NCBI GenBank assembly: GCA_009921785.1
Contig: RFXE01000108.1
Coordinates: 1 to 6,390 of the forward strand
Source: Alphaproteobacteria bacterium
GTDB taxonomy: Bacteria > Pseudomonadota > Alphaproteobacteria > Rhizobiales > Beijerinckiaceae
DNA length: 6,390 nt
Reading direction: 5' to 3'
Position numbers and translations under genes: made by a program. The notes below the pieces were generated by a model, which worked only from the letters and a program-made list of their open reading frames with translations, was not told the DNA's origin and ran no database searches. Positions 1 to 5,208 of the stretch are shown piece after piece (the first letter of the stretch is position 1; each line of letters starts with the position of its first letter).

Positions 1-88
1 ACAAGATGATATTCGTCGCTTGGGCGAGATCACAACAGTAATGACCGCTGATGATGTCCGCGATCTTGTTATGATTGAAGTGAAATAA
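1..88 (+). CDS. C-terminal end of an unrecognised protein (partial)
   Basis: An open frame enters from the left edge (first full codon at base 2) and ends at TAA 86-88. It gives 28 residues, starting QDDIRRLGEI and ending VMIEVK, with no stop before the terminal one. The peptide is hydrophilic and charged, with an acidic patch (TADDVRD) followed by a hydrophobic, possibly beta-strand, end. I do not recognise the family and assign no function. The gene is convergent with the rhodanese gene, with only 20 bases between the two stop codons, so the two are not co-transcribed. It could be a chance open frame, but codon use looks ordinary and the convergent packing fits a real gene. Confidence 0.55.
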   Translation, partial: QDDIRRLGEITTVMTADDVRDLVMIEVK

Positions 89-90
89 AG

Positions 91-125
91 TTTCGTGGTG
101 TTAAAAATTTAGAACGAAATTTTTT
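91..125 (+). terminator. Possible intrinsic terminator, weak stem
   Basis: TTTCGT (91-96) can pair with ACGAAA (114-119), and six T follow (120-125). The stem is only six pairs and AT-rich, and the loop is long at 17 bases, so it would be a poor terminator on paper. Its position just after the stop of the left-edge gene, overlapping the 3' end of the opposing rhodanese gene, is where a terminator would be expected. Confidence 0.3.
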
Positions 126-456
126 CGCCGCGCATTTTCCATCCGCCTGTCCCCGGCGCATAATGAACAGCGTCTTTTCGGCCTGCCGCATGCGTTGCGG
201 CTAAGGCTTTTGCTGATCGTCCACCCGCCTGACACACAAGAATCAAAGGCTTACCTTGTGGTAATTTTTGCGCGTCGAATGAGGATAGCGGATGATTGAT
301 TGCTCCGGGAACATGACCTGCTTGATATTCGTTCGGTTCGCGTACATCCACGATATGGCATTCGCCGCTTTCAACCGCTTTCTGCATGTCATCATGTTCT
401 ATAGCGGGAACGCTTGATGAACCGAGCAATTGTGAAATGAGATTTGCGATCGACAT
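109..456 (-). CDS. Single-domain rhodanese-like sulfurtransferase
   Basis: This 115-residue protein is one rhodanese domain without a signal peptide, so it should be cytoplasmic. The N-terminal CDC25/rhodanese signature DVREPNEYQAGHVPGA spans about residues 37-52. The active-site loop CQAGGR lies at 75-80, with C75 as the persulfide-carrying cysteine and R80 closing the loop. Such enzymes move sulfane sulfur between thiols (thiosulfate, glutathione persulfide, protein persulfides); the donor and acceptor here cannot be read from sequence. It lies 23 bases downstream of the AhpD-like gene on the same strand, with AAGGA (minus strand, 467-471) ten bases before its ATG, so the two are very probably one operon. 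With a BigR/SqrR-like repressor divergent to the pair, handling of sulfide or persulfide stress is the likely role. Family assignment is firm; the pathway is inferred. Confidence 0.92.
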   Translation of the reverse strand: MSIANLISQLLGSSSVPAIEHDDMQKAVESGECHIVDVREPNEYQAGHVPGAINHPLSSFDAQKLPQGKPLILVCQAGGRSAKALAATHAAGRKDAVHYAPGTGGWKMRGEKISF

Positions 457-479
457 GATGTGATTATCCTTTTATTGCG

Positions 480-845
480 TTAGGCGGCCGCCTTAGCGTT
501 GCTGAATTGAGTAAAAGCTTCAAGTGCGTGGCTTGCATACATTGCTGAAGGGCCGGCGCCCATATAAATGGCCATGCCGAGTGTCTCGAGAACTTCTTCA
601 CGCGTTGCACCCTGATCAATAGCCGCCTTTACATGAAAGGCGATGCAATCATCGCAGCGCACAGCAATGCCGATAGCGAGCGCAATCAGTTCTTTTGTTT
701 TTGCATCAAGCGCGCTTGGCTGAAGCGCCGCCTGCGCAATCGAGGAGAAGCCCTTCATGACATCGGGTGTGCCGGAGCGGAGATTACGTAACCCAGCGGA
801 AAGGTTGCGAGTCCATTGTGGCCAATCACGAGAATCGGAAGACAT
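480..845 (-). CDS. Carboxymuconolactone decarboxylase (CMD) family protein, AhpD-like
   Basis: This 121-residue, largely helical protein belongs to the CMD/AhpD superfamily. It carries the AhpD-type redox signature: E52, then eleven residues, then C64-x-x-C67-x-x-x-H71 (KELIALAIGIAVRCDDCIAFH). In AhpD the equivalent Glu, two Cys and His form the catalytic proton relay and redox-active disulfide, so this is more likely a thiol-dependent peroxidase or disulfide reductase than a true decarboxylase, whose members lack the cysteine pair. No signal peptide is seen. The ATG has a good ribosome binding site, AGAGGA (minus strand, 852-857), six bases upstream. It is the first gene of a probable two-gene operon with the rhodanese and is divergent from the ArsR-family repressor 120 bases away. 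A link to persulfide or organic hydroperoxide removal is inferred from that context. It is shorter than AhpD itself, matching the small single-domain members. Confidence 0.9.
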   Translation of the reverse strand: MSSDSRDWPQWTRNLSAGLRNLRSGTPDVMKGFSSIAQAALQPSALDAKTKELIALAIGIAVRCDDCIAFHVKAAIDQGATREEVLETLGMAIYMGAGPSAMYASHALEAFTQFSNAKAAA

Positions 846-906
846 GGAAATTCCTCTCTGTTAGACTGCTTAAGACTCATTCGAAGGGCGACTAACTTGT
901 CGCCGC

Positions 907-936
907 TTGACGCGGTTGATCGTGAAGATCTATATA
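907..936 (+). promoter_or_regulatory. Candidate sigma-70 promoter of the ArsR-family gene
   Basis: TTGACG (907-912) and TATATA (931-936) are separated by 18 bases and resemble -35 and -10 boxes. Transcription would start near 943, leaving a leader of roughly 23 bases before the ATG at 966. The AT-rich dyad at 937-950 would then sit on the start site, so the gene would repress itself. Only a weak ribosome binding site is visible in front of the ATG. Confidence 0.45.
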
Positions 937-950
937 TTAGATTATACTAA
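937..950. promoter_or_regulatory. AT-rich dyad, likely operator of the divergent ArsR-family repressor
   Basis: TTAG-ATTATA-CTAA (937-950) is an inverted repeat with perfect four-base arms in a very AT-rich stretch (about 929-954). It touches candidate -10 elements on both strands: TATATA at 931-936 for the regulator and TATAAT, on the minus strand at 941-946, for the AhpD-like/rhodanese operon. BigR is known to bind an AT-rich palindrome overlapping the promoter it represses, and this site has that character. Half-site length and exact contacts cannot be told from one copy. Confidence 0.5.
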
Positions 951-971
951 ATTAGCAAGTGACCTATGGAA
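941..971 (-). promoter_or_regulatory. Candidate promoter of the AhpD-like/rhodanese operon
   Basis: On the minus strand 946-941 reads TATAAT, a perfect -10 consensus. No good -35 is at ideal spacing; the nearest resemblance is TTCCAT (971-966) with a 19-base spacer, overlapping the regulator start codon. The leader to the ATG at 845 would be about 90 bases. A strong -10 with a poor -35 under a repressor dyad fits an inducible promoter, but this is inference. Confidence 0.35.
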
Positions 972-1283
972 TTAATCGAACTCATTCCCAAAGCAACCGA
1001 GGCCGAAGCCTTTCTGAAGGCGATGGCCAATCGCTATCGGTTGATGATTTTGTGCAACCTGCATCAAGGCGAGCGCTCGGTCACGAAGCTCCAGGAGTCT
1101 GTGGGCCTGAGCCAGTCGGCCCTTTCGCAGCATCTTGCCCGGCTTCGGGCCGATGGGTTGGTGACGACCAGACGGGAGTCGCAGACGATCTATTATTCGC
1201 TCGCTACTCAGAATGTGTCTGAATTGATTGGTTTGCTTTACCGGCTCTATTGCGCGCCCGGTGCCGGGCCAAAGCCCCGCTAA
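966..1283 (+). CDS. ArsR-family repressor, BigR/SqrR-like persulfide sensor
   Basis: This 105-residue winged-helix protein of the ArsR/SmtB family is expected to be a homodimeric DNA-binding repressor. The helix-turn-helix lies at about residues 36-65, with recognition helix LSQSALSQHLARLR (48-61), and the wing is VTTRRESQTIYYSL (66-79). No CxCxxC metal site of the ArsR type is present. Instead there are exactly two cysteines: C30 in RLMILC of helix 2 and C96 in YRLYC of the last helix. They are 66 residues apart, the same spacing as C41/C107 of SqrR and C42/C108 of BigR, which are linked through sulfur on contact with persulfides. An in-frame stop at 960-962 makes the ATG at 966 the first possible ATG. 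Divergent neighbours are an AhpD-like protein and a rhodanese, which supports the sulfur-sensing reading. Whether it also senses peroxide cannot be seen. Confidence 0.9.
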   Translation: MELIELIPKATEAEAFLKAMANRYRLMILCNLHQGERSVTKLQESVGLSQSALSQHLARLRADGLVTTRRESQTIYYSLATQNVSELIGLLYRLYCAPGAGPKPR

Positions 1284-1288
1284 CGCTT

Positions 1289-1813
1289 CTAACCGCCGCC
1301 TAATTTCTTATCCCAGGAAAGAACGAGGGCCTTCGCCTTCTCGACATCTGATTGATCCATGGCGGTGAGTAATTTCGACCGGGTATCAACCGCGAGTGAG
1401 CGCCGTTCATTTTGCCAAGAGGCGAGCCGGATGATTGAAAGGCTCAGCCATTGATAGGCGCCGATCATGTCAACCTCCGTGCCAACACCGGTCGCGTAAC
1501 ACATGCCTAAAGCATATTGACCTTCCGGCGATCCGCCTTCAGCGGCTTTCTTGTACCATTTTACGGCGGCGGCCTCGTCCTTCTTCACGCCTTGGCCGAG
1601 TCGATACATTTCGCCAAGAATATATTGCGCGGTGGGTTCTCCATCCGCCGCCATCGGCTTCAGGTCCTTATAGGCCGTGGCATAATCGCCCTGACTATAG
1701 GCCTGAACACCGTCGGACAATGTCGTGGTCATGAAGGGAATTGCGAGAAGGACCGTAAACAACGCCAGTGCAATGGCGGCGGCAATCGCGAGGGTCCAGC
1801 GGGTGCTATTCAT
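1289..1813 (-). CDS. Membrane-anchored Sel1-repeat protein
   Basis: This 174-residue protein begins with a short basic end (NSTRW) and a hydrophobic helix at about residues 7-28. It reads as an uncleaved signal anchor placing the rest in the periplasm, although a cleaved signal peptide is not excluded. A TPR-like helix pair (VQAYSQGDYATAYKDLKPMA, about 37-55) is followed by two Sel1-like repeats. The first spans about 58-94 (AQYILGEMYRLGQGV, then AAVKWYKKAAEGG); the second, about 95-128 (GQYALGMCYATGVGT, then AYQWLSLSI), is less regular. A charged helical tail ends in LGGG. Sel1 repeats bind other proteins, and no enzymatic residue is seen, so a scaffold or envelope adaptor role is the most that can be said. 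Its stop is five bases from that of the ArsR-family gene, which is convergent. It is transcribed away from the transporter gene. No strong ribosome binding site is visible before the ATG. Confidence 0.85.
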   Translation of the reverse strand: MNSTRWTLAIAAAIALALFTVLLAIPFMTTTLSDGVQAYSQGDYATAYKDLKPMAADGEPTAQYILGEMYRLGQGVKKDEAAAVKWYKKAAEGGSPEGQYALGMCYATGVGTEVDMIGAYQWLSLSIIRLASWQNERRSLAVDTRSKLLTAMDQSDVEKAKALVLSWDKKLGGG

Positions 1814-1957
1814 GAGTGTAGGCCTAAAAGCTTTAAAACTTTGACTTGTATTGGATAGGCAATTTCCATGCCCCGCGCCAGTGGTCGTCAGCCTCGATAG
1901 GGGGCTTTCGGCCGGTCATATAATTGTCATAGAAGGGGAGCGAGTGCAGGCCGGTTC

Positions 1958-1964
1958 AAGGAGG
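1958..1964 (+). promoter_or_regulatory. Ribosome binding site that fixes a TTG start
   Basis: AAGGAGG (1958-1964) is nearly the full anti-16S complement and lies eight bases before TTG 1973-1975. It supports that TTG as the start of the transporter. The 159-base gap to the divergent Sel1 gene (1814-1972) also contains TATAAT at 1919-1924 as a possible -10 for the transporter, without a convincing -35; nothing else stands out there. Confidence 0.75.
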
Positions 1965-1972
1965 GCGGGTCT

Positions 1973-2815
1973 TTGGGGATCCACGTCTTTGCCGCCGTTC
2001 TCTTCGCCGCGATGTTGCACGCCGGGTGGAACACGCTTGTCAAAGCGGGGTCGGACAAGCTTGTTTCGACGACACTCGTGGCTGCCGGCGGCGGCCTTAT
2101 TGCGTTCCCTCTGATATTTATTGCGCCCTTACCTGCCGTCGACTCATGGCCTTATCTTCTTGCATCGGCAATTATTCATATCGGTTATTTCACTGCGATT
2201 GTTTTGCTTTATCGTAATGCTGATTTATCTGTCGCTTATCCGGTAACGCGTGGTTCGGCACCCTTGCTGGCAACAATCATCGCCGCTTTCTCGTTAGGTG
2301 AAATTCCAACCGGCCTCGCTTTAGCCGGAGCGCTATCACTGAGTTGCGGAATCTTGTGGTTGGCGACCGATGGCATCCGCAAAGGCGGTCTTGATCGCAC
2401 GACATTATTTGTTGCTTTGATTAATGCCGGAATTATCGCGCTTTATACCGTTGTCGATGGTGCTGGCGGACGTCTCTCGCAACACTCAATCAGTTACAAT
2501 ATTTGGCTTGAATTTCTTGACGGTATTTTATTTGTACCCATCGCGATCGTCATGCGTGGCCGATCAATCATTCACCCTTTGATGACACAATGGAAGACAG
2601 CGTTTTTAGGCGGCGGTGCGGCGTTTGCATCTTATGGGATTGCGATTTGGGCAATGACCGAAGCGCCGATTGGACATGTTGCAGCAGTGCGTGAATCATC
2701 AGTCTTTTTTGCGACGTTGTTCGGCGCCGTATTGCTTGGCGAGAAGTTTGGTCGTTCGCGTTATATCGCGGCGGCCTTTGTTGCTGTGGGATTAGCAGCA
2801 CTGCGTTACGGCTAG
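1973..2815 (+). CDS. EamA/DMT-superfamily transporter, ten membrane helices
   Basis: This 280-residue inner-membrane protein has two EamA domains (about 3-131 and 145-278), each of five hydrophobic helices, the standard length and layout of the drug/metabolite transporter superfamily. The repeats show the family's matching pattern: AYPVTRGSAPLLATIIAAFSLGE in part at 89-110, and its counterpart at 232-257 with AAVRESSVFFATLFGAVLLGE in part, each ending in the conserved Gly-Glu. The N-terminal AAMLHAGWNTLVKAG (12-26) is also typical. The substrate cannot be read from sequence; relatives export amino acids, nucleosides or other metabolites by proton exchange. Translation starts at TTG behind AAGGAGG; no upstream in-frame alternative is better. 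It is convergent with epmA, 21 bases away, and appears to be a single-gene unit. From about 2100 on, the gene is distinctly richer in A+T than its first 130 bases. Confidence 0.9.
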   Translation: MGIHVFAAVLFAAMLHAGWNTLVKAGSDKLVSTTLVAAGGGLIAFPLIFIAPLPAVDSWPYLLASAIIHIGYFTAIVLLYRNADLSVAYPVTRGSAPLLATIIAAFSLGEIPTGLALAGALSLSCGILWLATDGIRKGGLDRTTLFVALINAGIIALYTVVDGAGGRLSQHSISYNIWLEFLDGILFVPIAIVMRGRSIIHPLMTQWKTAFLGGGAAFASYGIAIWAMTEAPIGHVAAVRESSVFFATLFGAVLLGEKFGRSRYIAAAFVAVGLAALRYG

Positions 2816-2836
2816 AAAATTAAACTCATTGCCTTC

Positions 2837-3901
2837 TTAAATGAAGGGCGTCCACATCACATGATCAATATGAGGTGCATGCGTAGCAAGCATCACAAGA
2901 CGATCAAATCCCAACGCAATTCCTGACGTTGGCGGCATGAAGGTGAGCGCCTCGAGTAGCGTCTCATCAATCGGATAGCGTTCGCCATAAAGTTTTTCTT
3001 TGAGCGCCATATCGCTTTCAAAACGTCGTCTTTGTTCCCTTGCATCCGTTAACTCGCAAAACGCATTGGCGAGTTCAACGCCGCACACAAATAACTCGAA
3101 GCGTTCAGCAACGAGCGGATCGGATGGTTTGGGACGGGCGAGCGCGGCCTCAGCTATTGGATATTCGCATAAGATTGTGGGGCGTACGATGCCAAGATGA
3201 GGATCAATTTTTTCCACCATCACGCGCGAGAAAAGATCCGCCCATGTATCATCATCTGCCGTTCGTATGTTGGCTTTAGAAACAGCATTAAATAGTCGAT
3301 CGCGGTCGGGCACACCCCCGGGAGTCGTCGCCAGAAGATTGATGCCCGCGTAACGGTCAAAGGCTTCAGCAACGGTGAGGCGTTCCGCTTTTTCATGAGG
3401 GTCACAGAACACACCTCTAAACTCGAAGCGCTTGGTGCCGACAGTCTCGGCCGCTAAAGCGAGAAGACGCTCGCAATCCCGCATGAGCGTTTCATAGGGC
3501 TCGTCGGTCCGATACCATTCAAGCATCGTGAATTCGGGCGCATGAAGAGCGCCCCGCTCGCGGGCGCGGAAAACGCGCGCAAAGTCAAAAATCCGCTTTT
3601 CACCGCCCGCAATGAGCTTTTTCATCGCAAATTCGGGGGAAGTGTGGAGATATCGGGTCGAAATATCGCCCTCGGGGCTCTGTTGCCTCACCGCCATCGC
3701 ATGGAGATGTGTCTCATTGCCGGGTGAAAGCTGAACCTGGCCGCATTCGACTTCGGTAAAGCCGTTATCCTCAAAAAAGCTCCGGAATGTCGCCTTAATG
3801 CGGTTGCGGGCCAAAAGAAGAGGGCGGCGATCCGCATGGCGGTCAGGCCGCCACCAGTCCATATTTTGATCCGTATTCGCCCCATCTTTTTGTTTTCGCA
3901 T
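2837..3901 (-). CDS. epmA: EF-P--(R)-beta-lysine ligase EpmA (GenX/PoxA/YjeA)
   Basis: This 354-residue class II lysyl-tRNA-synthetase-like catalytic domain lacks the N-terminal anticodon-binding OB domain, as in EpmA (325 residues in E. coli). EpmA activates (R)-beta-lysine with ATP and attaches it to the conserved lysine of EF-P. Visible features are motif 1 around 33-62, the substrate-pocket segment HTSPEFAMKKL (86-96, with S88 and E90), motif 2 FRARERGALHAPEFTMLEWYR (111-131), GVELANAFCELTDA (274-287, with E276) and motif 3 GIALGFDRLVMLA (327-339). A329 lies where EpmA has Ala and LysRS has Gly (A298 in E. coli), which separates it from a true LysRS. It is divergent to efp, its substrate gene, 127 bases away. 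The first ATG is taken as start, but M14 (MDWWRPDRHADRR) is equally likely, since conservation begins there and neither has a strong ribosome binding site. Confidence 0.95.
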   Translation of the reverse strand: MRKQKDGANTDQNMDWWRPDRHADRRPLLLARNRIKATFRSFFEDNGFTEVECGQVQLSPGNETHLHAMAVRQQSPEGDISTRYLHTSPEFAMKKLIAGGEKRIFDFARVFRARERGALHAPEFTMLEWYRTDEPYETLMRDCERLLALAAETVGTKRFEFRGVFCDPHEKAERLTVAEAFDRYAGINLLATTPGGVPDRDRLFNAVSKANIRTADDDTWADLFSRVMVEKIDPHLGIVRPTILCEYPIAEAALARPKPSDPLVAERFELFVCGVELANAFCELTDAREQRRRFESDMALKEKLYGERYPIDETLLEALTFMPPTSGIALGFDRLVMLATHAPHIDHVMWTPFI

Positions 3902-4028
3902 GGTTTTTCGCCGGATCCGTCATTCACTTTTTTACAACTTACTCTAGCGGATTATCGCCAAGTATGAGACAAGCGCGGCCATTCCGGTTTCCGGGCGCCG
4001 CTGCGCCCCTTATTACAGGGTTTTTTCC

Positions 4029-4595
4029 GTGCAAGTCATCGCTAGCTCGATCCGCAAGGGCAATATCATCGAAAAAGACAACCAGCTCTATGTTGTCCTG
4101 ACCGCCGAAAATATTCATCCCGGCAAAGGCACGCCGGTGACGCAGCTCGCCATGCGCCGCATTTCGGATGGGGTGAAGATCGCCGAGCGTTATCGCACAA
4201 CCGAAAACGTCGAACGCGCGTTCGTTGAAGATCGCGATTTCAACTTCCTCTATCAGGATGCAGACGGCTTCAATTTCATGAACAACGAGACCTTTGAACA
4301 GGTCCCGGTGTCAGAAGATGTGATTGGTGATCAGGCTGTCTATCTGCAGGAAAACATGACCTGCGTCTTGTCGATGTATGAAGGCCGTTGCGTCGCCATT
4401 CAGTTGCCCGCACGTGTGACGCTTGAAATCGTCGAGACTGAGCCGACGGTGAAGGGCCAAACCGCGTCCTCATCCTATAAGCCCGCTATTCTTTCGAATG
4501 GTGCGCGCACGATGGTGCCGCCGCATATTGCACCCGGCACACGCGTTGTGATCATGACGGAAGATGGCTCTTACGTTGAACGCGCTAAGGACTAA
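4029..4595 (+). CDS. efp: Elongation factor P
   Basis: This 188-residue protein has the usual EF-P length and three beta-barrel domains (about 1-65, 66-130 and 131-188). It binds between the ribosomal P and E sites and speeds peptide bond formation at proline runs. The modified loop is HPGKG (30-34), with K33 as the residue that EpmA lysylates. Domain III carries the family signature with KGQTASSSYKPAILSNG (142-158) and ends GSYVERAKD. The start is GTG 4029-4031, eight bases after AGGG (4017-4020); it gives the N-terminus MQVIASSIRKGN, which matches other alphaproteobacterial EF-Ps, so the start is well supported. It heads a tight cluster with yggT (six bases on), yggU and arfB, and is divergent from epmA. 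The intergenic region 3902-4028 shows no convincing promoter box by eye, although one for each direction must lie there. Confidence 0.98.
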   Translation: MQVIASSIRKGNIIEKDNQLYVVLTAENIHPGKGTPVTQLAMRRISDGVKIAERYRTTENVERAFVEDRDFNFLYQDADGFNFMNNETFEQVPVSEDVIGDQAVYLQENMTCVLSMYEGRCVAIQLPARVTLEIVETEPTVKGQTASSSYKPAILSNGARTMVPPHIAPGTRVVIMTEDGSYVERAKD

Positions 4596-4601
4596 TCAAC
4601 A

Positions 4602-4892
4602 ATGCGCGCGCTTCTCGATGTTATCTTGTTTGCGTTGGAGCTCTATAGCTGGGCCATTATCATTTCAGCTGTAGTGAGTTGGCTCGTCGCCTTTAACGTC
4701 GTCAATATGCGCAACGAAGTTGTGCGTTCAATTGCCATGGGTCTCTATCAAATCACAGAACCGGCTTTGCGGCCGATACGCCGTATTCTTCCGAATCTTG
4801 GCACAATGGATATTTCACCAATTATCCTTCTGCTTCTGATCATGCTGATTGAACGCATCATTCGGATGTATATTTATCCGAATGTGTTCTGA
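4602..4892 (+). CDS. yggT: YggT family membrane protein
   Basis: This 96-residue integral membrane protein has two hydrophobic helices, about 4-32 and 70-92, joined by a loop with the family signature TEPALRPIRRILPNLGTMDISP (52-73). That is one YggT repeat; some bacteria have a two-repeat form. The family is implicated in osmotic tolerance, membrane protein handling and, in plastids, cytochrome b6 assembly (CCB3), but its molecular role is not settled. The ATG follows AAGGA (4587-4591), which sits inside the end of efp, so translation is probably coupled to efp. The 3' end overlaps yggU by 11 bases. yggT next to yggU is also seen in E. coli, which supports a functional link between the two. 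Confidence 0.93.
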   Translation: MRALLDVILFALELYSWAIIISAVVSWLVAFNVVNMRNEVVRSIAMGLYQITEPALRPIRRILPNLGTMDISPIILLLLIMLIERIIRMYIYPNVF

Positions 4893-5208
4893 TCGAACGA
4901 AACCGTTTTCGACTGATCCTGATGGCCTTACGCTTTATATTCGCTTGACGCCCAAAGGCGGTCGCGATGCTATCGATGGCGTTGAAACGCTCTCCAATGG
5001 TCAGTCAGTCTTAAAAGCCCGCGTTCGTGCTGTTCCCGAAGATGGCAAAGCGAATATAGCGCTGATGAAACTGATTGCTGAAACATTTGCCTGTCCTATT
5101 TCAACAATTGCAATTGTTTCGGGCGCAACCGCGCGGATCAAGACGGTTCGGATCAAAGGCAATGCACAACAGCTCACGCTCAAGCTTCAAGAAAGTCTCG
5201 CGCCATGA
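4882..5208 (+). CDS. yggU: DUF167 / YggU family protein
   Basis: This small soluble protein of 108 residues from the ATG at 4882 is close to the usual DUF167 length. Conserved blocks are LYIRLTPKGGRDAI (18-31), LKARVRAVPEDGKANIAL (44-61), with the hallmark P-x-x-G-K-A-N, and VSGATARIKTVRIKG (79-93). The family has known structures but no agreed function; neighbours and fold suggest nucleic-acid or ribosome-related work, which is inference. The frame stays open upstream to an ATG at 4849, but that start would overlap yggT by 44 bases and add eleven residues not seen in the family; the 4882 start, with an 11-base overlap, is preferred. It ends in ATGA (5205-5208), where the arfB start overlaps its TGA stop, so arfB is translationally coupled to it. 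Confidence 0.9.
   Translation: MCSDRTKPFSTDPDGLTLYIRLTPKGGRDAIDGVETLSNGQSVLKARVRAVPEDGKANIALMKLIAETFACPISTIAIVSGATARIKTVRIKGNAQQLTLKLQESLAP

Noticed and set aside
959..1222. Open frame on the + strand overlapping the ArsR-family gene
   Set aside because: It lies in another frame over a well-supported gene, has low-complexity residues such as repeated Gly/Pro/Ser, and shows no domain; it is a shadow.
1256..1269. GCCCGG-TG-CCGGGC palindrome near the end of the ArsR-family gene, considered as a terminator
   Set aside because: It lies inside the coding sequence (the Pro-Gly-rich tail) and neither strand has a T-run after it.
966..1283. Arsenic or metal resistance operon, suggested by the ArsR-family call
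   Set aside because: The repressor lacks the CxCxxC metal site, and no arsenate reductase or arsenite pump is adjacent; cysteine spacing and neighbours point to sulfur sensing.
1851..2114. Possible small gene starting in the gap before the transporter
   Set aside because: It has a TTG start without a ribosome binding site, overlaps the transporter in another frame, and resembles no family.
2831..2848. CCTTC/GAAGG hairpin between the transporter and epmA, considered as a bidirectional terminator
   Set aside because: The stem has only five clean pairs and no T-run immediately follows on either strand; it may still contribute, but I cannot support it.
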